Shown one piece after another: positions 17,268-27,422 of a stretch of DNA of 64,000 nt. The notes below the pieces were generated by a model that had not been told where the DNA came from, did not search any database, and was given only the letters and a program-made list of their open reading frames with translations. Every line of letters starts with the position of its first letter. Position 1 is the stretch's first letter. A program made the translations under genes and the position numbers. The stretch comes from CAJQQK01 sp965224225 (GTDB taxonomy: Bacteria > Pseudomonadota > Alphaproteobacteria > Rhizobiales > Hyphomicrobiaceae). Location: assembly GCA_965224225.1 (NCBI GenBank), contig CBDCZF010000031.1, positions 372,001 to 436,000 on the forward strand, read 5' to 3'.

Positions 17268-18154
17268 GAAACGCTACTCCCTCTGGTTCGCTGCAGGGCC
17301 AGTGCGAGAGATGCAATCTGGGCGACGTTCAGCGTTTCGCCGCGTGCCGTCGCATCGATGCCAAGCTCGCCGAGCACGGCCTCCGGTTCCGCAAACAGCG
17401 CCCGTAATGAACCCCTGAGCATCTTGCGCCGCTGGCCGAAAATCGCATGCGAGACGCGCGCGAGTTCAGCAACGGCGGCCGGCGGTGAGGGAGCCTCACG
17501 CGGTGTGAAGCGCACGACGGCCGATGCAACTTTAGGCGGCGGCGTGAACGCCTCCGGTTTGAGCGTCATGGCAATGTCGCAGTGAGTTCGCCACTGGGCA
17601 ATGACCGACAGGCGGCCGTAGGGTTTGGTTGATGGCTGGGCGACGATACGTTCGGCGACTTCGCGCTGAAACATCAGTGTCATGGTTTCGAACCAGGGTG
17701 GCCAGGGTTCCGTTTCGAGCCAGCCAATGAGCAATTTGGTGGCGATGCCATACGGCAGATTGGCTATCAGCAACGGCTTGCGGTCGGACGTGCCATGAGG
17801 TTCGAGCAACACCCGCCAATCGACACCCAGCGCATCATCGTTGCGCACGATTAGGCGGCCCGGCCAATGCTCTGAGATTTCGGCAAGCGCACCGAGACAA
17901 CGCTCATCGCGCTCGATGGCAATTACCTTGGCCGCCCCGGCATGGAGGAGTGCCCGCGTCAGGCCGCCCGGTCCCGGTCCGACTTCGACAATGACGCGGT
18001 CGCGCAGGTCACCGGCGAGTGCGGCAATATTGGCGGTCAGGTTGAGGTCGAGAATGAAGTTCTGGCCGAGGCTCTTTTTGGCATTCAGGCCATGCGCGCG
18101 GATCACATCGCGAAGCGGGGCAAGGCCGTCGAATGCCAGTCGTTCGGCCATCAA
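17264..18154 (-). CDS. rsmA: 16S rRNA (adenine1518/1519-N6) dimethyltransferase
   Basis: KsgA/RsmA dimethylates two adjacent adenines near the 3' end of 16S rRNA. The 296-residue protein has KKSLGQNFILD at the start of the fold, the SAM motif VEVGPGPGGLTRALL, and the catalytic NLPYGIATKLL. It overlaps both neighbours by four bases (surA-like upstream, DMT transporter downstream). In most relatives pdxA lies between surA and rsmA; here it is absent. Confidence 0.95.
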   Translation of the reverse strand: MMAERLAFDGLAPLRDVIRAHGLNAKKSLGQNFILDLNLTANIAALAGDLRDRVIVEVGPGPGGLTRALLHAGAAKVIAIERDERCLGALAEISEHWPGRLIVRNDDALGVDWRVLLEPHGTSDRKPLLIANLPYGIATKLLIGWLETEPWPPWFETMTLMFQREVAERIVAQPSTKPYGRLSVIAQWRTHCDIAMTLKPEAFTPPPKVASAVVRFTPREAPSPPAAVAELARVSHAIFGQRRKMLRGSLRALFAEPEAVLGELGIDATARGETLNVAQIASLALALQRTRGSSVS

Positions 18155-19488
18155 TTGCGGTATTCGATGTGGGCTTCGCGTCTCAGATCGCTCAGGTACT
18201 TGCGGGCATAGATCTCGGTGCCCTTTTGCTGCAGATTTCGGCGTGCGGCATCACGGGCTGCCAGGCTCTTGGCGCCCGAGCGGCGCGCACAGACAGCATA
18301 GAGCGTGACACCATCCGGCGTCGCTACTGGCGGTGCCATCTCGCCGTCGCGCGAGTTGAGCAGCAGCGACCGGGTCGGTTCGGCAACCGCGGTTGCAACC
18401 TTGTAGCCAAGGTCCTGGAAGACAACGTTGCGAGCACCTTTGGCGAGTGTCCTGGTCGTCTGACAGCCGCTGAACTGACCACGCAGCTGTTCAGCTTCGA
18501 GCATGCGCTGGGCCATGGTGCGCTGGTCGATCTTGGCGGGCAATTTGAAGACCAGGCGATGCAGGTGCAGGCTCACCTTGTCGGCGCTGCTACCGATCGA
18601 CACCGATTCATCGATGGCCTTTTGGTTGATGTCGACCAACCGGCCAAACTTGGCGTTGACCAGCCGCATCCAAGACATCGAGGCACGGATGCGCGCGCGC
18701 ATGGCGTTGATGTCACCGCCCTGGCGGCGCAACTGCGCCTTGAAAGCCGACAGCGACAGGTTGTTGCGCTTGGCTATGCCGCTCAGAACCCTGTCGACCT
18801 CGCTATCGCCGATGAGCACTTTCGCCTGCTTGGCGGCCTGCAGTTTCAAGCGTTCATCGATCAGTTCGTCAATCGCCTTGCGTTTGAGGCCGGGCAGCAC
18901 ACTGCTGCGTGCCATCTTGACCGCCTGCTCCTGCAGGGAACGTGCGTAAGCCCGCTTGCGCTTTTCGAAGGCTTTCAGAACCTGTTCGCGGCTCCGACCA
19001 CGGTTGGCATCGATGGTTTCCTTCAGGATGGCGCGCAGGCGCTCGTTCGTGCTCTTTCTTTTGATCAGGCTCTGGAAATTGGCCTTCGCTTTCTGGCCGA
19101 CAGCGGCCTGACCCGCGAGCAAACTGGCGCGCTGCGATATATCATATTGGGTTATCGGGTCATCGTTGACGAGGACTGCTATCTTGACCTGGCTGGCTCT
19201 TGGTGTTGGGCGCGCGCGAGGCGGTGCCCGTCGGGCGCTACGACTTGCCCGCTTGCGCGGAGCCGGCTTAGCCGCGGGCTTTGGTTTGGATTTCGGTCTC
19301 GTGCTCGCCTCGGGCTCAGGATCCGAGGGAACCGTAACGATCACGGCGCCATCGCTGAACTGGGCATGGGCCGGCAGAGCGACTGTGGCTGCGAACACCA
19401 GAGTTGCAAGCCCAGGCATGGCCAGCCACCGCGAACCGGCGGTTCGGTCTGGTGTCTCACTCAGGGATTCGGTGAAATGGAGTGTCAT
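18151..19488 (-). CDS. SurA-like periplasmic chaperone/peptidyl-prolyl isomerase
   Basis: A 445-residue exported protein. The N-terminus holds a signal peptide (hydrophobic core about 23-40, cleavage after PAHAQ), then an unusual 35-residue basic, proline/arginine/lysine-rich stretch (about 60-97). The SurA N-domain follows (VKIAVLVNDDPITQYDISQR, KAIDELIDERLKLQAAK). The parvulin region (about 280-400) is weakly conserved. SurA chaperones outer-membrane proteins such as LptD, whose gene lies next door. The assignment rests on the N-domain, position and length. It overlaps rsmA by four bases. Confidence 0.8.
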   Translation of the reverse strand: MTLHFTESLSETPDRTAGSRWLAMPGLATLVFAATVALPAHAQFSDGAVIVTVPSDPEPEASTRPKSKPKPAAKPAPRKRASRSARRAPPRARPTPRASQVKIAVLVNDDPITQYDISQRASLLAGQAAVGQKAKANFQSLIKRKSTNERLRAILKETIDANRGRSREQVLKAFEKRKRAYARSLQEQAVKMARSSVLPGLKRKAIDELIDERLKLQAAKQAKVLIGDSEVDRVLSGIAKRNNLSLSAFKAQLRRQGGDINAMRARIRASMSWMRLVNAKFGRLVDINQKAIDESVSIGSSADKVSLHLHRLVFKLPAKIDQRTMAQRMLEAEQLRGQFSGCQTTRTLAKGARNVVFQDLGYKVATAVAEPTRSLLLNSRDGEMAPPVATPDGVTLYAVCARRSGAKSLAARDAARRNLQQKGTEIYARKYLSDLRREAHIEYRN

Positions 19489-19683
19489 GGCTCAACTGTC
19501 GTCCCGTGGGGTTGTGAGAGGCGCCTCGGCAATGGGACACCTACATTCAACACTCGAAATGGGTACCCTGGCCTGGCTGGCGCGCGATTGACAACGGTGG
19601 TTGCATGTTTGGACATCACCATTATCTGGTCGTACTAAGGCGTTGTCCAGGCAGCAAAATCCGAGCAGACCGAGATTTCATGG

Positions 19684-22188
19684 CTACTGTTTGTCGGCGC
19701 CGTCGAAATCGAGCACGTTGGTCTTGTAGCGGAAATCGCCGAGATGCTTGAACTCGAAGCGGAACATGATCGACTGATCTTTATTGATGCCGTTTGCGAT
19801 GTCGGCGATGTTCGAGTCGACATAGGTGACCGTCAGCACGTGGCACTCGTCGGCATAGCGCAGTGACAGGGCATCCTGGCGGACGTCGTCCTCGTCGATA
19901 TCGTAGCGAATCATGCCGCCGAGCGACCAGCGATCGCTGAGCTGCAGCCAGAGGCTCGCCACGATATCCTGCTGGGCTGACGTGTCATCGACCGACGAGT
20001 CGGGAGCGGTGTAGGAATAAGAAAGCTGTGCAACCAATGGACCATAGTTGCCGGTCGCATAGAAATCCGTGCGCCGCAGGTTGAAGTTGGTTTCGTCGAA
20101 GCGGGCCTGACCAACGAAGCGGACGTTGGAGTTGGGAGCCATGTAGGCGCCGAGCACGTAGTCCGAGCGCCAGGTGTCGAGACCGGCATCGCCGGTGTGG
20201 CTTGGGTTGCGCGGGCCGGTGATGTCGTTGGTCGGCTCGTTGCCGATGGCGTCGGCGTAGTTGTTGTGCCCCGCAATATGGAAGCTCTGGCCGGCGAGCA
20301 GGCGGGCGTAACCGCCAGTGTTCAGTTGAAAGGTGTACTGCAGGCCGACGTTGGCCCGTGTGCCGGTTTCCAGGCGGTCAAAGCCCGAGTGTTTGTCCAG
20401 TTCGAAACAGATTGGTATCGTCGAACACTAGGCTGCGCGCATCCTCATTCGGCAGACCGTTCTGCTGAGCCAACGCTTGCTGGCGCGGGCGATGATCTGG
20501 GCAATAGGCTCAATGGTGTGTGAGGCGTATGCCGTGTGCTTGATCCAGGGGTAGGAGATCAAGTACGACCGGCGGCTGGCGGTACCCCGGGTCACCGTGT
20601 TTTTCTACGCACGAGTTGGTCGGTTGAGCGGGTTTACCGCGTCCTTGTAGGATGAGACGACATCGCCACGCAAGTTGGCAAACGGTGTGTAGGTTATCCC
20701 GATCCGGTCCATGAGTTTGCGCCGCCAGTTGGACGTCAGCTCGAGGCCCGGTTGCGTAACCGAATCGAACCGACCTCAGTTCACGTTGGATCCGTCGCTG
20801 GAAGTCCTGCTCACGGGTCAGGCTGACAGCGTTCACGTTCCAACTGAGTTCGCCGCCAAACACAGGGCGCTCCAACGACGTAGTTCCAGTCGAAGACCGT
20901 GGATGCACGAGGCTGTTGGAGACATCTTCATCGGAAAATCAGAAGTCCGCCAAAATGATAACCTGTCACCGCCAGATAATTGCGATCACTCAGGCCTTTC
21001 AAATAGACGCTTGTTGACGCGGTCGGTGTGCAGAATGTTGTCGAGCTTGTAGAAGCGGCGGAAGGCATCGTCGCTTTCGAGCAGTAACGTCCCAGCCGAA
21101 GGTTCCACCAAGACGCCAGCGAGAATTTGAACCGACCGTCTTCAAGCTGCCGCGAAAACCGTCGAGATCGGGATTGGCAATCTGGGCATCTTGGGGCAGG
21201 TCTCTGATGTCCTGGTCAATGCCGGCCAGTTTGACATTGTACTGCCCGGCGATCTGAGCCGACTCGCGATGCGATGGCGGAACTCGCCCCGCCATAGAAT
21301 GCCCTGTTCGGTGGTATAGCGTCGGGCGCAGAGGTCGAAATCGTAGTTCGGACGCCAACGCGAAGATAATACGCCACTTCCGACATATAGCCGAGATCGT
21401 TCGAGTGTCCGAGAGGTTTGGCGCGAGGAAAGCCTGATTTGCGCTTCACCGTCGGATCAGCGTGCTCGAAGTAGGGGATATAGAGCACTGGCACGCCGAA
21501 CAATCTCGAACGCAGCGTCTTCGATACCGTGATTGTCTTGCGCCTTCTGGTCGTGGATCGACACGTTTGGCGGAAATGCACCAGGCAACGGTGGTGTTCC
21601 CGGCGCCGACCGGCACGGTGTGAACTTACCGTTTTCAAACTCGGTTACATTGCCTTCGCGGCGCGTTGCGCGGCTCAGCTGTGATGCTTGAGAATTCGTC
21701 ACTCGTCGTAAAACTCAGAGCCTCGACAAAGCCATCGCGGAAATCATCCGTCAGGACCAGATGCGCTCGGCTGGTGGTCTTTGCGCCGCCTGGCTCTCGC
21801 AGGACGACATTGCCGTGCCGCCGTCAGCTGACTAGACCGTCTGATCGTAAACGACCTTGTCGGCGGTCAGGATGTAGTTGTTGTAATAAATTTCGACATT
21901 GCCACGAGCGGTGACCCGCTGGCCGGCATTGTCGTAAATCAACTCATCTCCCTGCAAATATAAAGGCTGCGCAGCGGTCTATCTTTGGTGGGTTCTTGGG
22001 AAGGGGGAACGAGACCGCTTAAACTGCAGGCTTGCCCGTCGAATCCTGGCTGTTATCGCCGGGGAGACATCCTGCGCGAAAAAGCTGGCGGATAACCTAG
22101 GGGCAAAGAGGCTGAGCAGCAGCAGCGCGGCGACGCAACAGACATGGCGGGAGCAGCGCGCAGGCAACAGCGCTTCGCACGCCAACAT
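19684..22188 (-). pseudogene. lptD: LPS-assembly protein LptD, heavily frameshifted in this sequence
   Basis: LptD is the outer-membrane barrel that inserts LPS. The last ~240 codons (19684 to about 20404) read cleanly, with FDRLETGTRANVGLQYTFQL and the barrel end. Upstream, family blocks appear in all three frames: IEPIAQIIARAS, RPVFGGELSWNVNAVSLTRE, LFGVPVLYIPYFEHADPTVK, the OstA-like LQGDELIYDNAGQRVTARGN, and a signal-peptide-like start near 22188. Two breaks can be pinned: an extra A in the AAA run at 20405-20407 and a missing base near 20485. The gene is essential in most LPS-bearing bacteria, so poor base calling is the likely reason. Start and end are approximate. Confidence 0.8.
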
Positions 22189-22274
22189 CTGGCCACCGTG
22201 CGCTTTCGCGATTGGCCGCTATCTGCACGGTCAAGCCGCTCATTCCCTGTTTCGGTCCCATCACGCAGCACGTA

Positions 22275-23419
22275 TTAGCCATCCTCCTGATGGAGTAATG
22301 GCAATGTCGTTGCAAAGGCATACGCGACCAGAATTGGTACCCAAACCGCAACCCACGGGGCCACCAATCCAGCCACTCCAATTTGTCGGGACACTTCAAC
22401 CATCAAGAAGAAGCCAATGCCCCCCAGAAATCCCAGCAACAACCATAGTCTGAACGCCCCCGGATCGGAATGACTTCAACGACACAGTACCTGCTAAAAG
22501 AACCATTAACGCGAGCAGGAAAGGCCGCGAGACAAGCAGCTGCTGAAATTGGATGTGGTAGGGGGCTGATTTGAGACCAGCACTGCTCGGCCAGATCGAT
22601 GACAGTTGGCAGCTCCCAGAACGAAAGTGAACGAACCGAGCCCATGGCGTCCTGAACCCTGTCCGGTGACAGATAAGTGGGCACCGCATATCTTGCGAAG
22701 GGTCTGCGGCGGCTCGCCCGGGCGAACCACCCAACCATCCTCGACAATCCAATGGCCATCTTGAAGGCGCGCACTTCTTGCCGTTGAATGCGTTCCTGAC
22801 ATAGCTTGTTGTTGCGAGTCGTATTGCAGGATCCGCACACGTGGATGAGTTGTACAGACCATTGTCGACTCGCACTGTCGCCGCCCAAATCACGGAAGGG
22901 CCGTCATTGCCGTCCTGGCGCATCCACGGCAACCCGCTTTGTTGGCTCAAGAAAATCCGATGTCTTGCCGAACGTACCTCCGCGTAGCAGACGCTCAGCC
23001 TCGGCACGTGCCGTCGCTGCCAGCGGATTATAGAGCGGCAACTGCGAACCATACCGATAACAAAGGCTGACAATGTGGCGCCGGGTGCCAGGAACTGCCA
23101 TGCGCTCATGCCACCTGCGCGCATTACGGCGAGTTCACTGCGAGCGGCTGAGCCCGACAAATGTTCCATATACTCCCGACCGAGCACTGCAAAGGTCAGC
23201 AGGATTTCCGAATAGGCCGGCAATCGCAGCAGTGTGATCCAAGGCAGCATCGGTAGCGAGGCTGGCGCCGCCATATTTGCCCGCCTGACGCAGCATTTCG
23301 ACATGAAATCGATCATATAGATCAGCCCGGCACATAGCGAAGAACGCTCCGCCGATCGCCACGCGAACAGTAGCCGGAGCGCGATGTATCGGTTGACAGG
23401 GTGCCAGGTGGGACGTCAT
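22275..23419 (-). pseudogene. lptG: LPS export permease LptG, heavily frameshifted in this sequence
   Basis: LptG pairs with LptF as the membrane part of the LptB2FG exporter. Recognisable blocks hop between frames at least eight times: YSEILLTFAVLGREYMEHLS and RSELAVMRAGGMSAWQFL, then LYNPLAATARAEAERLLRGG, then LQDGHWIVEDGWVVRPGEPP, then VLLAGTVSLKSFRSGG, then a final membrane helix ending at the TAA at 22275. The span (1,145 bases) matches a ~370-residue LptG with small indels rather than large deletions. The neighbouring lptF is intact. Sequence error is more likely than decay. Confidence 0.8.
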
Positions 23420-23477
23420 GCTATCAGTAACGGCTGGCTTCAGTTCGGCTGGATTTGCGGTGCGTTCGGGCTCCACC

Positions 23478-24665
23478 TCAAGCCGCCGGGCGGCTGAGCC
23501 CAATGCGATTGCCAAGGGCTGTGACCTGATCTCCGAGCGCATCGAGCCAGGCGTTCGAAGACGTGCTCGAAGCCTGCGCCGGCTGCGGGTTCAGCAGCCA
23601 CCACAAGCCCAGCCCGATACCGCTCAACGGCACCATATAGATTAGTGGCGTCGCGCTTGCGCTCAGGACGACGATATTATTGGCAGCAAGACCGCCCAAT
23701 CGAAAGCCGGCAGCGACGAAGAATCCGGACGCCGTTGCCGCAAATCGGTTCTGGCGTGTCGACTGCGCCTGACCGACGAAGGCGACGATGATCAGCACGA
23801 ACATGAAGGGATAGAGCAGGCTGGCAAAGCGCTCATGCAACTCGGCGCGGAAGTGGCCGCGGTTGCGCTGATAGCTGGGCTCGTTCGGATCGGGGTTCAC
23901 GAGTTCGGAAAAATAGCGCTCGCGCGGGCGCCAGACGTTGTGGTCGAGTTTGCGTTCGAAGCGCTCGAGATCGATGGCGTAGTGCGCAAATGTGAGCATT
24001 TCAGGCGGCTCGTCCAGCCGGCGCGCACGCAGGATATGGCCGTTCGACATGGTCAGGAAACTCGAGCCACTGGCAAGCTTGGTCATGCGGCCGCTTTCGG
24101 CCAGGTATGTTATCGACTCATTTTCCTTGCGCGTGTCGTGCATCAGGATGCCCTCGAGCGTGCCGTCGTAGCGCCGATCGCGGATATGCACGACAACGCC
24201 CTTTTCGGGCGTCGAGAAGCGGCCCGGCAGCAGCACCTGAGTGAGCAGGTCGGAACGCACCTCGATGATCTTTTCACGCAACATGCGCAGCGACCAGGGC
24301 ATGACGAAATGGTTCGACAACCCAAGTACGATGGTGACGATGAGGGCAAGGTAGAGCAGGGGACGGGCAAGCCGCCAGGCACTGGCGCCTGATGCCGAAA
24401 GGATGATCAATTCACTGTCTGCATTGAGCCGGTTGATGACATGAATGGCTGCGATCATCAGCGCGACGGGCGCGATCAGCGCCATCAGTCCGGGCAGTGC
24501 CAATGTCGTGATCTGGATCAGGGTCAGGGTGTCCTGGCCCTTGGTGGTGACCAGCTTGAGCTGGCGCAGGGCGAGAGCGATCCAGACCACTGCGCTCAGC
24601 GACAGCAGGATAAGCACCATCGCCGACAGCGTTTGGCGGAACACATATCTGGTGGTGATGTTCAT
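23478..24665 (-). CDS. lptF: LPS export permease LptF
   Basis: Inner-membrane component of the LPS exporter. The frame is open to 24839, but MNITTRYVFRQTLSAMVL at 24665 is the normal family start, giving 395 residues. It has the YjgP/YjgQ layout: three N-terminal membrane helices, a periplasmic beta-jellyroll domain (about 110-260), and three C-terminal helices including LLYPFMFVLIIVAFVGQAQS. It is followed 58 bases later by lptG and is divergent from pepA across a 202-base gap. Confidence 0.94.
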   Translation of the reverse strand: MNITTRYVFRQTLSAMVLILLSLSAVVWIALALRQLKLVTTKGQDTLTLIQITTLALPGLMALIAPVALMIAAIHVINRLNADSELIILSASGASAWRLARPLLYLALIVTIVLGLSNHFVMPWSLRMLREKIIEVRSDLLTQVLLPGRFSTPEKGVVVHIRDRRYDGTLEGILMHDTRKENESITYLAESGRMTKLASGSSFLTMSNGHILRARRLDEPPEMLTFAHYAIDLERFERKLDHNVWRPRERYFSELVNPDPNEPSYQRNRGHFRAELHERFASLLYPFMFVLIIVAFVGQAQSTRQNRFAATASGFFVAAGFRLGGLAANNIVVLSASATPLIYMVPLSGIGLGLWWLLNPQPAQASSTSSNAWLDALGDQVTALGNRIGLSRPAA

Positions 24666-24867
24666 CCGTCCAATTGCTTCAGCCCGCCCCTGATCTTCAG
24701 CCCTCACACAGGACGATGGCCGAAATTCGGCTGCTTGTCGTCCCCGACTGTCGCGCGCCATCCGGTTGTTGCCTGCAGGAATCGAAAGATAAGTTGTGTT
24801 TGGCTTCAGAACCGATAGGTTTGGTTCGAATTCAGCCAACGAACAGCTTCAATAATCGGAGACCTCC

Positions 24868-26394
24868 ATGGGTGGTACGCCTACAATCGAGTTTGCCGGA
24901 TTCGATGCGGAATTGCCCGCAACGAACCTGCTGTTTGCGGCATCGTCCATGAAACTCGGTCGCGCAGCCGCCAAGATCAATCAGCAACTCGACGGCCAGC
25001 TTACAGCAGCAGGAGGCGTCGTCGATTTCAAGGGCCAGGCCAAGCGCCAGGTTTCGGTGCCGGCACCCACCGGCATGCCGGCCAAGCATTTCATCGTCGC
25101 GGGCCTCGGTGATGTCGACAAACTCGAGAGCAACGATTGGGTTCACGTCGGTGGCCGGGCGGCAGGGCTGCTCGCCGGGACGCGCAGTGAGACGGCCGCG
25201 ATTGTCAGCGATGCCGGCGATGCCGCGCATAGTGCTGAAATTGCCGCCGACCTTGCGATGGGCGTCCTGCTGCGCCTCTACACGTTCGACAAATACAAGA
25301 CCAAAAAGAAGAAAAACGGCAGTGATGACGCGGGCAATGGCGAGGCCGACGCCAAGCTCAAGACAATCAAGATCCTGACCGCCAAGCCGGATGCCGCGCG
25401 TGAGGCTTTCGAGGCGAGCCAGGCCGTGGCCGAGGGCGTGCGCCTCGCGCGCGATCTGGTCAACGAGCCGGCCAACGTACTCGGGCCGATTGAATTTGCA
25501 GCTCGTTGCGAACTGCTGCGCGAGAAGGGTGTCGAGGTCGAGGTCCTCGATGTGCCGGCGCTCGAAGACCTCGAGATGGGCGCGCTGCTCGGTGTCGCCC
25601 AGGGCAGCGCCCGGCCGGCCCGCGTTGCCGTCATGCAGTGGCACGGCGCAAAGTCGAAGCGCACCAAGCCGTTGTGCTTCATCGGCAAGGGCGTGGTGTT
25701 CGATACCGGCGGCATCTCGATGAAACCGGCCGGCGGCATGGAGGACATGAAGGGCGATATGGGCGGGGCCGCCTGTGTCACGGGCCTGATGGCAGCCCTT
25801 GCCGGACGCAAGGCGGCGATCAACGCCGTCGGCATCGTCGGACTGGTCGAGAACATGCCCTCCGGCAAGGCCCAGCGCCCGGGTGATATCGTCACCTCGA
25901 AATCCGGCCAGACCATCGAGGTGATCAACACCGATGCCGAAGGCCGGCTCGTGCTCTGCGATCTGCTCACCTACGCGCAGGAGCAATTCAATCCGCGCTT
26001 TATGATCAATCTGGCAACATTGACGGGCGCGATCATCATCTCGCTCGGCAAGGAGTATGCGGGCCTGTTCTCCAACGACGATAAGCTGGCCGGCGAGCTT
26101 TCCGAGGCAGGGGAGGCGACCGGCGAAAAGGTCTGGCGCATGCCATTGGCCAAGGCCTACGATGAAATGATCAACACGCCCAACGCCGACATGAAGAACA
26201 TCGGCGGCCGCACGGCCGGCTCGATCACCGCCGCACAGTTCCTGCAGCGCTTCGTCGATGACGTGCCGTGGGCACATCTCGATGTCGCGGGCGTCGCCAT
26301 GGCCTCCGGCAAGAATGACATCAGCCGGACCTGGGCGTCGGGCTGGGGCGTCAGATTGCTCAATCAACTGGTCGCGTCGAAATATGAGCGCTGA
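24868..26394 (+). CDS. pepA: Leucyl aminopeptidase (M17)
   Basis: A cytosolic metallo-aminopeptidase that trims N-terminal residues from peptides. The 508-residue protein has an N-terminal macro-like domain and a catalytic domain with GKGVVFDTGGISMKP (metal-binding) and the M17 signature NTDAEGRL at 354-361. A lysine-rich insert (KTKKKKNGSD) lies in the N-terminal domain near residues 147-157. PepA proteins in some bacteria also act as DNA-binding regulators; nothing here decides that. Divergent pepA-lptF is a common arrangement in proteobacteria. Confidence 0.95.
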   Translation: MGGTPTIEFAGFDAELPATNLLFAASSMKLGRAAAKINQQLDGQLTAAGGVVDFKGQAKRQVSVPAPTGMPAKHFIVAGLGDVDKLESNDWVHVGGRAAGLLAGTRSETAAIVSDAGDAAHSAEIAADLAMGVLLRLYTFDKYKTKKKKNGSDDAGNGEADAKLKTIKILTAKPDAAREAFEASQAVAEGVRLARDLVNEPANVLGPIEFAARCELLREKGVEVEVLDVPALEDLEMGALLGVAQGSARPARVAVMQWHGAKSKRTKPLCFIGKGVVFDTGGISMKPAGGMEDMKGDMGGAACVTGLMAALAGRKAAINAVGIVGLVENMPSGKAQRPGDIVTSKSGQTIEVINTDAEGRLVLCDLLTYAQEQFNPRFMINLATLTGAIIISLGKEYAGLFSNDDKLAGELSEAGEATGEKVWRMPLAKAYDEMINTPNADMKNIGGRTAGSITAAQFLQRFVDDVPWAHLDVAGVAMASGKNDISRTWASGWGVRLLNQLVASKYER

Positions 26395-26519
26395 ATGACC
26401 GTGGAACGTTAATCTGTTGGTAATTCCAACTGATAGATCGATTGTTTTCCATAATATACATTACGCGAAGAGCCGATTTTGTGTGATGGCCTGAGAACCG
26501 GATCAAAGGTGATCGAAGA

Positions 26520-27422
26520 ATGAGCGAACTCCGGCCATCCGATCTCACGGCGCAAGACATCGTTGCTGCGCCGCGCGCCGAAATCGGCACACTGCTTGCC
26601 ATCATGGCCGCCCTGCGCCATCCCGAAACGGGTTGCCCGTGGGATATCGAGCAGACGTTCCAGACCATCGCCCCCTACACCATCGAGGAAGCCTACGAGG
26701 TCGGCGATGCAATCCTGCGGAGTGACCTGGCCGACCTCAAAGAGGAACTCGGCGACCTGCTCCTGCAAGTTGTTTATCACGCGCGCATAGCTGAGGAACT
26801 CGGCTCATTTTCATTTGCTGACATCGTCGACGGCATTTCCTCCAAGATGATCCGCCGCCATCCGCACGTGTTCGGCTCGGAAGAAGAACGGCGCGCAGGT
26901 GTCGAACCCGGCTTCTGGGAACGCATCAAGGCCGAGGAGAAGGCCGGGCGCGCTGCCGAGCGTGAGCGCTTTGGCCCTGGCAGCGATAATAACGCGGCGC
27001 AGGACGATACGGACGGTTTGCTCGACGAGGTACCGGCCAACCTCCCTCCCCTCGCCCAGGCCGTCAAGTTGCAGCGCAAAGCTGCCCGTGTCGGCTTCGA
27101 CTGGCCATCGTTGACGCCGGTGCTCGCAAAATTGCGCGAGGAACTCGGTGAACTCGACGAAGCGGTCGCCAGCGCCAACCAGCAGGCGGTCGCTGACGAG
27201 TTTGGCGACTTGCTGTTCGTGATGGCCAACGTTGCGCGCCACCTGAAGGTCGACCCGGCCGCCGCCCTACAGACCACCAACGTCAAATTCCGCCGCCGCT
27301 TCGCCCGCGTCGAAGCCCTGCTCGCAGCGTCAGGACGCAGTGCTGAAGAGGCGACGCTGGAAGAGATGGATACGCTCTGGGATCAGGCTAAATTGGAGGA
27401 GCGCACAACCGACAACGGATGA
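26520..27422 (+). CDS. mazG: Nucleoside triphosphate pyrophosphohydrolase MazG
   Basis: Removes pyrophosphate from NTPs as a house-cleaning enzyme. The 300-residue protein has two MazG domains: the first with CPWDIEQTFQTIAPYTIEEA and the E-x-x-E helix LKEELGDLLLQVVYHA, the second with KLREELGELDEAVASAN and DEFGDLLFVMANVARH. A charged linker of about 60 residues separates them. The stop codon overlaps the start of the next gene by four bases (ATGA), so translation is coupled to the flavin monooxygenase. Confidence 0.95.
   Translation: MSELRPSDLTAQDIVAAPRAEIGTLLAIMAALRHPETGCPWDIEQTFQTIAPYTIEEAYEVGDAILRSDLADLKEELGDLLLQVVYHARIAEELGSFSFADIVDGISSKMIRRHPHVFGSEEERRAGVEPGFWERIKAEEKAGRAAERERFGPGSDNNAAQDDTDGLLDEVPANLPPLAQAVKLQRKAARVGFDWPSLTPVLAKLREELGELDEAVASANQQAVADEFGDLLFVMANVARHLKVDPAAALQTTNVKFRRRFARVEALLAASGRSAEEATLEEMDTLWDQAKLEERTTDNG

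Noticed and set aside
18133..19638. 501-codon plus-strand open frame opposite the surA-like gene
   Set aside because: It lies wholly antisense to a gene with clear family motifs and has no domain features; long antisense frames are expected in GC-rich DNA.
24832..26367. 511-codon minus-strand open frame opposite pepA
   Set aside because: PepA on the plus strand has full catalytic motifs; the antisense product is rich in H, D, R and G without recognisable domains.
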